A DNA stretch of 64,000 nt from Xylanibacter muris (GTDB lineage Bacteria; Bacteroidota; Bacteroidia; Bacteroidales; Bacteroidaceae), in assembly GCF_013166605.1 (NCBI RefSeq), contig NZ_JABKKF010000003.1, positions 1 through 64,000 on the forward strand, in the 5' to 3' direction. The translations under genes and the position numbers were made by a program. Below the pieces are notes generated by a model that was given only the letters and a program-made list of their open reading frames with translations, was not told where the DNA came from and did no database searches. Shown piece by piece: positions 1 to 7,854 of the stretch (positions within the stretch are counted from its first letter, which is position 1; each line of letters starts with the position of its first letter).

Positions 1-420
1 AAAAAACATTACACAGACAAGCGCATGTAATATTCTCTTACGGTGAATGGCATGTTCATCGCCAGAGAACATGCCATTCACCGGTCATGAACAGGCTATT
101 CACGGAAAGAGAATGACACCCCCTTTTCCGGAGCCTGTTCCAACGGACACGAACATCCTGTATATCAGACAGTTACAAAATCCAAGAAAATCACGGAAAG
201 GAAGCTAAGGATATAATAGGATTTTTTATTACAAAACAAAGAGAAAAATGAAGGCTATAAGAAAAACATTCAAGTTATATTGATAAACGATTAGATCTAT
301 ACACAAAGATTGCTCAAACCCATACAGTGAAATTTAAAGCAACCACACGGGAACCGCATTACGCATATTCAAATAGAAACCATACCAATATACTATAGCA
401 TAATACTATAGGCAATAGGC
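1..420. other. Gene-poor left edge with nested palindromes
   Basis: No convincing gene lies in the first 538 bases. The stretch holds the nested inverted repeats at 33-113, described separately, and then AT-rich sequence with only very short ORFs. It sits downstream of the minus-strand BI-1 gene and its terminator. Confidence 0.6.
33..113. repeat. Nested inverted repeats (17-bp perfect stem inside a second stem)
   Basis: Bases 41-57 and 67-83 are perfect reverse complements (17 bp) around a 9-nt loop. Bases 33-48 and 98-113 form an outer, imperfect pair (14 of 16). The unit GTGAATrGCmTGTTC occurs once on the plus strand (43-57) and twice on the minus strand (67-81 and 89-103). No T-run follows the 17-bp stem, so a simple terminator is unlikely. 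A REP-like element or a regulator site is possible. Confidence 0.6.
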
Positions 421-462
421 TAAAAAGAAACAGGTTCTCGTCTTTTAAAAAACAAGAACCTG
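421..462 (-). terminator. Terminator of the BI-1 gene
   Basis: On the minus strand, downstream of the BI-1 stop codon, an 8-bp stem (455-462 with 431-438) is followed by TTTCTTTTTA (430-421). This is the layout of a Rho-independent terminator. Confidence 0.6.
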
Positions 463-538
463 ATGATATATCCAATTAATACCACAAAGCATCAGATAAG
501 CATTTGGCCTTCAATGCCCGAGATATAACAAAAGATTA

Positions 539-1261
539 TTATTCACGCTTGCCGAATATTCTGAGAAGATACAGGAACAGGTTTACAAAATCGAGATAAA
601 GGCTTAAAGCTCCAATAAGAGCAAGCTTCTGCCCTACTTCCCCTGTATCTCCTGCCTCAGCCAACATCTGCTTTATCTTTTGAGAATCATAAGCAGTAAG
701 CCCAACGAATATCAACACGCCCACGTAGCTGATAATCATCTGCATACCGGTACTTCCTATAAAGATATTAACCACAGTGGCAATGATAAGACCGATAAGT
801 GCCATAAACAATAGTTTTCCAAGCGAGGTGAGATCCGCCTTTGTTGTCAATCCTATGACCGACATTACGGCAAATGTAGCGGCAGTAATGAAAAACACAC
901 TCGTTATCGATGACATTGTATATGCCAGAAATATAAAGGACAGCGTGGCACCGTTAATCACCGAATAAACAACAAACATTAACGTTGCCGTTGTCAGTGA
1001 TAATCTGTTCAGTGCAGAAGAGAGACCTATAACAAGCCCAAACTCTGCGATAATCAAGCCAAAGAACAAAATCTTGTTTGTTGCTATAGCCATAAGTATT
1101 GACGGTGTGGTAGCCACACCATAGGCAGTGGCACCGGTAATGACAAGAGCCAATGTCATCCACAAATAAACCTTACGCATCAGCACAGGATAAGCCTCAG
1201 CCAAATCCCATCCTCTACCTCTCTGCACAACTTCTTCAAAATCATGATTGTTGTAATTCAT
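539..1261 (-). CDS. Bax inhibitor-1/YccA family integral membrane protein
   Basis: This 240-residue protein matches the Bax inhibitor-1/YccA family in length and pattern: a short soluble N-terminus, about seven consecutive hydrophobic segments from residue ~30 to the end, and the conserved late part with LTAYDSQKIK near residue 190. The C-terminus is basic (FGKRE). Family members sit in the inner membrane and have been linked to membrane protein quality control or ion leak, but the role in Bacteroidota is unknown. The gene is monocistronic and is transcribed divergently from the GNAT gene. A -7 element (TATCTTTG read on the minus strand) lies at 1378-1371 and a terminator follows the gene. 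Confidence 0.9.
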   Translation of the reverse strand: MNYNNHDFEEVVQRGRGWDLAEAYPVLMRKVYLWMTLALVITGATAYGVATTPSILMAIATNKILFFGLIIAEFGLVIGLSSALNRLSLTTATLMFVVYSVINGATLSFIFLAYTMSSITSVFFITAATFAVMSVIGLTTKADLTSLGKLLFMALIGLIIATVVNIFIGSTGMQMIISYVGVLIFVGLTAYDSQKIKQMLAEAGDTGEVGQKLALIGALSLYLDFVNLFLYLLRIFGKRE

Positions 1262-1370
1262 ATTCCCAAAATTTAATTAATTATTTTTATACACTTCATA
1301 ATATTTACAAGGCAACACAAACCGAACGCAACAGGTTTTATCGGATTCCCCTGTAAAAACTTATTTCATG

Positions 1371-1378
1371 CAAAGATA
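1371..1378 (-). promoter_or_regulatory. -7 element for the BI-1 gene
   Basis: The minus strand reads TATCTTTG, a full match to the Bacteroidetes -7 consensus TAnnTTTG, about 110 bp upstream of the start codon. No good -33 TTTG is seen at the usual spacing. Confidence 0.5.
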
Positions 1379-1429
1379 GTGATATTTCCAAACTTACTAC
1401 ATTTTGTTTTCATAAAAATAAATAAAATA

Positions 1430-1461
1430 GTTGTAAGCATGAAAACATTTGAGTATTTTTG
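1430..1461 (+). promoter_or_regulatory. Bacteroidetes-type promoter for the GNAT gene
   Basis: GTTG at 1430-1433, a 20-bp spacer and TATTTTTG at 1454-1461 match the -33/-7 consensus. The predicted transcript starts near 1467, so the upstream GTG at 1379 cannot be the translation start. The ATG at 1502 fits. Confidence 0.6.
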
Positions 1462-1501
1462 TAAAAATATAAATCAATGTAATTTCTATTATACTTATTA
1501 T

Positions 1502-2077
1502 ATGAAAACAATAAGTTTCCGCAACGGCCAAATAGAAGACGCCCAGCAAATAGCACAAGTAATAATAACGGCAATGACAGAAGAATGCTGCAAACATTTT
1601 TACGGAGAGAACCACAGCCTTGAAGAGTTTCACTCACTCATGGTCAGACTCGTAAGCAGGACAGACACACAATACAGCTATAAAAACACGATATGCGCCA
1701 TAGATGCCGACAAAAACATAGCAGGAGCCATCGTCAGTTACGATGGAGGCAAACTTCTTGAACTGCGTCGGGTGTTTACCGACAGCATAAAAGAAGTTTT
1801 CGGGCGCGACTTCAGCAATATGGAGGAAGAAACACAGGCCGGTGAACTCTATCTCGACTCATTAGCCGTATTCCCCGAATACAGGGGACAAGGAATAGCA
1901 AAAGAACTTCTGAAAAGAGCACATGCCAAAGCAAAGGAAACTGGAATCGGAATAAGCGGCCTGCTCGTAGACTGCAACAATCCCAACGCGGAAAGACTAT
2001 ACAGATCCGTCGGATTCATACAAGTCGGTGAGAAGATATGGGGCGGCCACAAAATGAAACATCTGCAGATGCAATAA
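1502..2077 (+). CDS. GNAT family N-acetyltransferase
   Basis: This is a 191-residue GNAT-fold acetyltransferase that would transfer an acetyl group from acetyl-CoA to an unknown amine. The acetyl-CoA binding loop is visible as PEYRGQGIAKELL (R/Q-x-x-G-x-G/A pattern), preceded by the strand YLDSLAVF and followed by NPNAERLYRSVGFIQVG, the usual C-terminal part of the fold. The open frame extends upstream to a GTG at 1379, but that extension lies upstream of the promoter at 1430-1461, so I start at ATG 1502. Its substrate cannot be read from sequence. It is followed 93 bp later by the SGNH hydrolase gene on the same strand. Confidence 0.85.
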   Translation: MKTISFRNGQIEDAQQIAQVIITAMTEECCKHFYGENHSLEEFHSLMVRLVSRTDTQYSYKNTICAIDADKNIAGAIVSYDGGKLLELRRVFTDSIKEVFGRDFSNMEEETQAGELYLDSLAVFPEYRGQGIAKELLKRAHAKAKETGIGISGLLVDCNNPNAERLYRSVGFIQVGEKIWGGHKMKHLQMQ

Positions 2078-2170
2078 ACATTAATGGAAACAATAATATA
2101 TTTATCGACGTGCCATACAGCAATCATATCGATATAGGATTTACAAAAACAATATAAATATCATACGACT

Positions 2171-2980
2171 ATGAAAAGAAAGATATTAAGCCTGTTTCTA
2201 TGTGCAATCATTACCATGCCCTCAATATCTCAAACAGCCATCACACATCCGTGGAACGGAAAGAAAGTGGCTTATTTCGGAGATTCGATAACCGATCCAC
2301 GCAACAATGCATCGAAAAAGAAATATTGGGGATTCCTCCAAGACTGGCTTGGAATCACACCTTTTGTATACGGAGTGAGCGGAAGACAATGGAATGATAT
2401 TCTACGACAGACAAACAGTCTGAAAAAAGACCATGGCGACAATGTGGATGCCATTATCATCTTTATGGGCACAAACGACTACAACAAGGGCGTACCTATA
2501 GGCGAATGGTATGAAGAAAAAGAAGAAAAAGTGATGGCAGGCATAGACGAACAAAAACATCTTGTAGACCGCAAGCACAGATACATGGCAATGAACGACA
2601 AGACATATCGCGGCCGCATAAACATTGCACTGGCAAACCTGAAACGCACATACCCAACAAAGCAAATCATACTTCTGACCCCGATCCACCGCTCAGGATT
2701 CTATCCGAACGAAAAGAACTGGCAACCCTCGGAAGACTACTGCAACCGAAGCGGCATATATCTTGACGAATACGTAAACTCGGTGAAAGAAGCCGGTAGT
2801 ATCTGGGCCGTGCCCGTCATAGACCTTAACTCGCTGTGCGGCCTATATCCTATGGCCGACGAACACGCACAATACTTCAAAAACGCGGACAACGACCGCC
2901 TGCATCCAAACGACAAAGGACATGAGCGTATGGCACGCACGCTGATGTACCAGCTGTTGTCACTGCCCTGTGGTTTTTAA
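2171..2980 (+). CDS. Secreted SGNH/GDSL-family hydrolase
   Basis: A 269-residue protein with an N-terminal signal peptide (residues 1 to ~21, hydrophobic core LFLCAIITM). The SGNH catalytic blocks are all present: GDSI at 37-40 with nucleophile Ser39, the block II glycine in YGVSGRQ (~67-73), GTND at 100-103, and the DxxH block (Asp242, His245). The family hydrolyses carbohydrate acetyl esters, lipids and other esters. An exported enzyme in a gut-type Bacteroidales is often a glycan deacetylase, but that is inference. It lies 30 bp upstream of lutA with no visible promoter or terminator between, so co-transcription is possible without implying a shared function. Confidence 0.88.
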   Translation: MKRKILSLFLCAIITMPSISQTAITHPWNGKKVAYFGDSITDPRNNASKKKYWGFLQDWLGITPFVYGVSGRQWNDILRQTNSLKKDHGDNVDAIIIFMGTNDYNKGVPIGEWYEEKEEKVMAGIDEQKHLVDRKHRYMAMNDKTYRGRINIALANLKRTYPTKQIILLTPIHRSGFYPNEKNWQPSEDYCNRSGIYLDEYVNSVKEAGSIWAVPVIDLNSLCGLYPMADEHAQYFKNADNDRLHPNDKGHERMARTLMYQLLSLPCGF

Positions 2981-3010
2981 TAATCTACAACATATAAAAC
3001 AATCTCAAAA

Positions 3011-3748
3011 ATGAAAATAGGATTATTCATCCCATGCTATGTAGATGCCATTTATCCCGAAGTGGGTGTGGCAACATATAAGCTTCTCAAACATTTAGGA
3101 CTTGACGTGACATATCCGCTCAACCAGACATGTTGCGGACAGCCGATGGCCAATGCCGGTTTTGAATCAATGGCAGAAACAATAGCCACGAAACTCGACG
3201 ACACATTCGCCGAATTCGACTATGTGGTGGCCCCGTCGGCAAGCTGTGCGGCATTCGTAAAAATAAACTACCCCCATCTGCTTAAAGGCAAGCATGAGTG
3301 CACAACTTCAAAAAAGATTATGGACGTGATAGAATTTCTGCACGATGTATTAAAGGTGAAAGCCCTTCCGGGAAAATTCCCATACACGGTAAGCATACAC
3401 AACTCCTGTCACGGAGTACGTGAGTTAGGCCTTTCATCCCCAAGCGAGCGAAATATTCCGAAATATTCCAAAATAAAGAATCTTCTCAGCCTTGTCGACG
3501 GAATAACGATAAAAGAACCGGAAAGACCTGACGAATGCTGTGGTTTCGGAGGAATGTTCTCCGTGGAAGAACCTGAAGTATCAGTACAGATGGGTACGGA
3601 CAAATTAGAAAGACACATTGCCACGGGAGCACAATACATCACAGGCCCTGACAGCTCGTGCATGATGCACATGCAGGGCATAGCCAAGCGCCTGGGCAAA
3701 AAGATAGAATTCATTCATGCAGTACAGATATTATCAGCAGGACTATGA
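3011..3748 (+). CDS. lutA: Lactate utilisation protein A, CCG-domain subunit
   Basis: The protein (245 residues) carries the two cysteine-rich CCG motifs of the LutA/YkgE and GlpC/HdrB group: CCG at 41-43 (TCCGQPMANAG) and at 176-178 (ECCGFGGMFS). LutABC, studied in Bacillus subtilis, oxidises L-lactate to pyruvate. LutA is the subunit with the two CCG domains that carry or build an Fe-S centre. The gene is the first of a tight lutABC operon, and its TGA stop overlaps the ATG of lutB (ATGA at 3745-3748). No signal peptide is seen, so it is cytoplasmic or membrane-associated. Confidence 0.92.
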   Translation: MKIGLFIPCYVDAIYPEVGVATYKLLKHLGLDVTYPLNQTCCGQPMANAGFESMAETIATKLDDTFAEFDYVVAPSASCAAFVKINYPHLLKGKHECTTSKKIMDVIEFLHDVLKVKALPGKFPYTVSIHNSCHGVRELGLSSPSERNIPKYSKIKNLLSLVDGITIKEPERPDECCGFGGMFSVEEPEVSVQMGTDKLERHIATGAQYITGPDSSCMMHMQGIAKRLGKKIEFIHAVQILSAGL

Positions 3749-5112
3749 GCACACAACATACAAAAGCAGCAAAAAGATTTCTGCATAATGCAGACAAGGC
3801 AAAATGGCACGACGCCACATTCTGGTCGGTAAGAGCGAAACGCGACACCATGGCCATGAGTCTCGAAGAATGGGAAGAATTGAGGGAAACAGCAAGCAGA
3901 ATAAAGAAACATACCATCACCCACATGGACAAATACCTTGAAATGTTTGCCAATAACGCTGAAAAGAACGGAACCATTGTGCACTGGGCAAAAGATGCCG
4001 ATGAGTTCAACGATATTGTGTTGAAAATCCTGCGCGACCACAATGTGAGAAAGATGGTGAAAAGCAAGTCCATGCTGACAGAGGAATGCGAGATGAATCC
4101 TTATCTTGAAAAACACGGAATAGAAGTGGTGGAAACAGATCTCGGAGAACGCATCCTACAGTTGATGGAATCCAAGCCGAGCCATATCGTCATGCCTGCG
4201 ATACACATCACTCAGGAAGAAGTGGGACAGCTGTTTGAAGAAAAACTGGACAGTGAAAAAGACAACTATGACCCTACCTATCTCACATACTGCGCCCGCA
4301 TGAGCCTGCGCAACGAATTCATTGAAAGCCAGGCCGGAATGACAGGCGCGAACTTCGGAATAGCCGAAACCGGCGAAGTGGTGGTATGTACGAATGAAGG
4401 CAACGCCGACATGTCGGTAGCCATCCCTAAGCTTCACATTGCGGCAATAGGTCTCGAAAAAGTCATTCCAGACTATCAGTCGCTGTCTATCTTCCAGCGG
4501 TTGCTTGCAAGAAGCGCCACAGGCCAACCCACAACCACATACACATCGCATTTCGGAAAGGCACGGCCCGGAGCGGAAATGCACATAATACTTGTCGACA
4601 ACGGAAGAAGCAGCATAATAGCCGACAGCGAGCACTGGGAAACACTGAAATGCATGCGTTGCGGGGCGTGTATGAACACATGTCCGGTATACCGCCGCAG
4701 CGGAGGATATTCATATACGTATTTCATCCCCGGCCCCATCGGCATAAACTTAGGCATGCTGCGCGACAAGTATAAATATACAGACAACGTAAGCGCATGC
4801 TCTCTCTGCTGTTCTTGCGACAATGTATGTCCGGTAAAAGTAAATCTGTCAGAACAGATATACCTGTGGCGGCAAAATCTCGACTCCCTCGGCAAAGCCG
4901 ACCCGATGAAGAAAACCATGAGCAGAGGCATGAAAACATTGTTCGGCCATCCGGCGTTATACAATATGGCACTGAAGTTTGCCCCAATAGCCAATCACGC
5001 TCCGCGCCCTGCACTATATAACAGTCTCAACGCATGGGGAAAAGGACGGGAAATGCCGAAGTTCGCAAAAGAATCATTTCAAACAATGTGGAAGAAAGGG
5101 AAAATAAAATGA
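3745..5112 (+). CDS. lutB: Lactate utilisation protein B, Fe-S/LUD-domain subunit
   Basis: A 455-residue LutB/YkgF-type protein. The N-terminal two thirds form the LUD domain. Two ferredoxin-like 4Fe-4S motifs follow: CMRCGACMNTCP starting at Cys303 and CSLCCSCDNVCP starting at Cys352. It should pass electrons from lactate oxidation to the quinone pool together with LutA and LutC. I start at ATG 3745, which overlaps the lutA stop, because an in-frame upstream start at 3658 would lie inside lutA and add unrelated residues. The stop overlaps the lutC start by an ATGA as well, which indicates translational coupling. Confidence 0.93.
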   Translation: MSTQHTKAAKRFLHNADKAKWHDATFWSVRAKRDTMAMSLEEWEELRETASRIKKHTITHMDKYLEMFANNAEKNGTIVHWAKDADEFNDIVLKILRDHNVRKMVKSKSMLTEECEMNPYLEKHGIEVVETDLGERILQLMESKPSHIVMPAIHITQEEVGQLFEEKLDSEKDNYDPTYLTYCARMSLRNEFIESQAGMTGANFGIAETGEVVVCTNEGNADMSVAIPKLHIAAIGLEKVIPDYQSLSIFQRLLARSATGQPTTTYTSHFGKARPGAEMHIILVDNGRSSIIADSEHWETLKCMRCGACMNTCPVYRRSGGYSYTYFIPGPIGINLGMLRDKYKYTDNVSACSLCCSCDNVCPVKVNLSEQIYLWRQNLDSLGKADPMKKTMSRGMKTLFGHPALYNMALKFAPIANHAPRPALYNSLNAWGKGREMPKFAKESFQTMWKKGKIK

Positions 5113-5690
5113 GCAGAAAAGAGGATATCCTATCAAGGATAAGAGAAAACATCAGAAAATCATACGACATGCCTGACATCAGCAGAATCAAAGGCATACA
5201 ATATCCTGACGTCATAAAGCAATTCGAGGAAATAAGTAAAACCGTAGGCGGCAAGGTAGTAAAGGCAGTGCCGGGAGAAGACATCAATAGCATAATAAAA
5301 GAGCTGTATCCTGACGCGAAGATATTTGCATCCAATCTGCCGGAAATAACCATAGCCTCGAAAAACCCCGACATACTTGAAGCACACGAGCTGAACGGAA
5401 CCGACGTGGGAATAATAAAAGGGCAAATAGGAGTGGCCGAAAACGGATGTATATGGATACCACAGACCATGAAAGAACGTGCGGTATGTTTCATATCCGA
5501 ATATCTCGTTATAATAATAAGCGGCAAGAACATCGTAAACAACATGCACGAAGCATATTCAAGAATAAAAATGAACGGTTACGGCTACGGCTGTTTCATC
5601 AGCGGACCGTCAAAAACAGCAGATATAGCACAGGCGTTGGTCATGGGAGCACAGGCCGCAAGAGGCGTTACTGTAATAATTACAGAATGA
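5109..5690 (+). CDS. lutC: Lactate utilisation protein C, LUD-domain subunit
   Basis: A 193-residue LutC/YkgG-type LUD-domain protein and the third member of the lactate oxidation complex. The conserved end of the domain is visible (FISGPSKTADIAQALVMGAQ), as is the helix-rich N-terminus (MSRKEDILSRIRENIRK). The start at ATG 5109 overlaps the lutB stop; the longer open frame from 5034 lies inside lutB. The operon ends at a strong hairpin at 5807-5854. No lactate permease or LutR-type regulator is adjacent. Confidence 0.92.
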   Translation: MSRKEDILSRIRENIRKSYDMPDISRIKGIQYPDVIKQFEEISKTVGGKVVKAVPGEDINSIIKELYPDAKIFASNLPEITIASKNPDILEAHELNGTDVGIIKGQIGVAENGCIWIPQTMKERAVCFISEYLVIIISGKNIVNNMHEAYSRIKMNGYGYGCFISGPSKTADIAQALVMGAQAARGVTVIITE

Positions 5691-5806
5691 CAGTGTTTTA
5701 TATGAAATTAACTCTCTGCAAAATAAAAGCGATAAAACGTATACATTTTATTTCAAATAAGTCGCATTCCTTAGCCTGAATGTACACAAAAATGGTTAAA
5801 AACTCT

Positions 5807-5854
5807 CCGCATGATAAAAGTTTTATTTGCATTTTTTTATCATGCGGCTTTTTT
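5807..5854 (+). terminator. Rho-independent terminator after lutABC
   Basis: A perfect 13-bp stem (5807-5819 with 5835-5847) is followed by CTTTTTTATT. The next gene's -7 element begins only a few bases downstream, so the hairpin separates the lut transcript from the surface-protein cluster. Confidence 0.8.
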
Positions 5855-5858
5855 ATTG

Positions 5859-5866
5859 TATTTTTG
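5859..5866 (+). promoter_or_regulatory. -7 element for the PCMD lipoprotein cluster
   Basis: TATTTTTG matches TAnnTTTG. It lies directly after the lut terminator and about 30 bp upstream of the chosen ATG at 5896. A -33 TTTG at the standard distance is not seen. Confidence 0.55.
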
Positions 5867-5895
5867 CAAACCAACAAAGAAGTTTTCGAAACATT

Positions 5896-7059
5896 ATGAG
5901 GATATTAAAATATATGGGCATGACAGCTGTTTTATGTATCGGCATCACTTCATGCTTCAAGGAAGAACCACTTAATGCAGAATGCGACATTGAAAAGGCA
6001 TGGATTCATTACGAAAATCCCCAAGAAAGTACATGGAACCTCAGTGACACTGTAATAAAGGTGTATTCTGCAGAAAACACAATCATATTTAAAGTAAGAC
6101 CAGGAACAGACAGGACAAGACTTGCACCTATGTTCATCACAACCGAAGGGGCGACCATTGTTCCTGAAAGTGGTACGATGCATGATTTCAGCAACGGGCC
6201 GCTTGCATATACCGTGACTTCTCAAGACAAAGACTGGCAACGCATATACAATGTTGCATTCACAGAAGAACACAGAACTGTAAGGGATACTATCGCATAC
6301 GATTTCGAAAGAGTTTTTCTCTTCACCGACCCGCAGACAAAGAAACAATATTATAAATGGAGCGACCTGAAAGAAGACGGAACAGAAGCCAACAACTGGG
6401 CATCGGGCAACGGGGGATTCTCCATGGCATCGCCCTCGGCCAAGGCCGACGAATATCCTACGACACCCAATGCCGACGGATATGACGGCAAATGCGTAAA
6501 ACTCACAACAACAAAAACCGGTCCATTAGGACAAGGTGCAAGAATGCCTATGGCAGCCGGCAATCTGTTCTTAGGCTCATTCATCACCCAGACAGCATTA
6601 ATAGATGCACTTAGAAGCACGCATTTCGGGCTGCCGTTCGACAAGAAACCTGTAAGATTCACAGGCTACTATAAGTATTTCCCCGGCGAGAAGTTTCAGG
6701 ACAGATACGGAAACATAGAAGAAGGCCGCGTGGACAAAGGCGCGATATACGCCATACTATACAAGAACCACGACAATGATGGCAATCCTGTAGTGCTGTA
6801 TGGAGACAATGTACAGACAAGCGAACAGATCGTGGCAAAAGCAATCATGCCGGAAGTACGCCCGACATCGGAATGGACAGAGTTCGACCTTTCGTTCGAC
6901 TACTATGAAAACGAAATCGATATGGAAGATATCAACAACTTCAAATACAGTCTCGCCATAGTATTCTCATCCAGCGACCAGGGAGCATACTTCCAGGGGG
7001 CCATCGGCAGCACGCTATATATAGACAAGGTGAAAATAATCTGCGAGAAAACAAAGTAG
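5896..7059 (+). CDS. PCMD-domain outer-membrane lipoprotein
   Basis: A 387-residue lipoprotein. The signal peptide ends in the lipobox ITSC with Cys20, and the next residues are FKEE. An acidic/lysine stretch just after the cysteine is the Bacteroidetes surface-lipoprotein export signal, so the protein probably faces outward. The N-terminal part (to ~125) looks like a small immunoglobulin-like domain. From ~130 onward it matches the PCMD (putative carbohydrate metabolism) family, with the glycine-rich core around GPLGQGARMP and FTGYYKYFPGEKF. The start at 5896 places the signal peptide at the N-terminus, whereas a start at 5827 would lie upstream of the promoter. It leads a three-gene cluster with an outer-membrane barrel and a second PCMD-like protein. 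No enzymatic function is proven for PCMD. Confidence 0.85.
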   Translation: MRILKYMGMTAVLCIGITSCFKEEPLNAECDIEKAWIHYENPQESTWNLSDTVIKVYSAENTIIFKVRPGTDRTRLAPMFITTEGATIVPESGTMHDFSNGPLAYTVTSQDKDWQRIYNVAFTEEHRTVRDTIAYDFERVFLFTDPQTKKQYYKWSDLKEDGTEANNWASGNGGFSMASPSAKADEYPTTPNADGYDGKCVKLTTTKTGPLGQGARMPMAAGNLFLGSFITQTALIDALRSTHFGLPFDKKPVRFTGYYKYFPGEKFQDRYGNIEEGRVDKGAIYAILYKNHDNDGNPVVLYGDNVQTSEQIVAKAIMPEVRPTSEWTEFDLSFDYYENEIDMEDINNFKYSLAIVFSSSDQGAYFQGAIGSTLYIDKVKIICEKTK

Positions 7060-7062
7060 ACC

Positions 7063-7815
7063 ATGATACGTAACATTATAAAAGGACTGATACTCACATT
7101 TCTATGCATTCCCGCAAATGCGGAGAATATGCTAAGCGGATGGAAATACACCGCACGCTTCGGATATAACATAGGAGGAACGGCTCCGATAGGCATGCCG
7201 GCAACCATACGGAGCATGAACAAATACAAGATGCAACCCAACTTTTCATTAGGGGTGGACGCGCAAAAAGTAATAACCGGCAAATGGGGCATACTCACAG
7301 GCATCCACACAGAGAGCAAAGGCATGGAAGTCGACGCCACCGTGAAGAACTATCACATGGTGATGACCAAGGGGGGAGATGAATTGGAAGGATATTATAC
7401 CGGCAACCTCGTGACGGAATGCGAAGAATGGATGCTCACACTGCCTGTGATGGCAACCTACGACATCAGTGACAAGGTTAGACTGAAACTCGGACCCTAC
7501 ATATCATACGTATCTACAAGGGTTTTCAAAGGTTACGTATATGACGGATACCTTCGCAGGATGACCCCGACAGGAGAGAAAATAGAAATAGGCAACACTG
7601 AAGAGTCACGGGGTTCATACGATTTCAGCGATAATATGCGCCACATACAATATGGTGTCGATGCCGGAGTCGACTGGCAGTTCAGCACCCGTTGGGGAGC
7701 ATACGCCGACATCCAATGGGGCGTCACCGGAATACACAAAAGCTCGTTCAAGACAATAGAACAGACATTATTCCCGATCTTCGGGACACTTGGCATAACC
7801 TATTATCTGAAATAA
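7063..7815 (+). CDS. Outer-membrane beta-barrel protein, porin family
   Basis: A 250-residue exported protein with a signal peptide ending near PANAEN (~21-22). The mature part alternates short amphipathic strands typical of an eight-stranded PorT/OmpA-type barrel, for example VRLKLGPYISYVSTRVF and WGAYADIQWGVTGIH, and ends in the hydrophobic/aromatic pattern FGTLGITYYLK. It starts 3 bp after the PCMD lipoprotein gene, so the two are in one operon and may form a surface complex. Its substrate or partner is unknown. Confidence 0.8.
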   Translation: MIRNIIKGLILTFLCIPANAENMLSGWKYTARFGYNIGGTAPIGMPATIRSMNKYKMQPNFSLGVDAQKVITGKWGILTGIHTESKGMEVDATVKNYHMVMTKGGDELEGYYTGNLVTECEEWMLTLPVMATYDISDKVRLKLGPYISYVSTRVFKGYVYDGYLRRMTPTGEKIEIGNTEESRGSYDFSDNMRHIQYGVDAGVDWQFSTRWGAYADIQWGVTGIHKSSFKTIEQTLFPIFGTLGITYYLK

Positions 7816-7854
7816 GAAAAACATACAAGTATTTATTAACAAAAAAAGAACATT

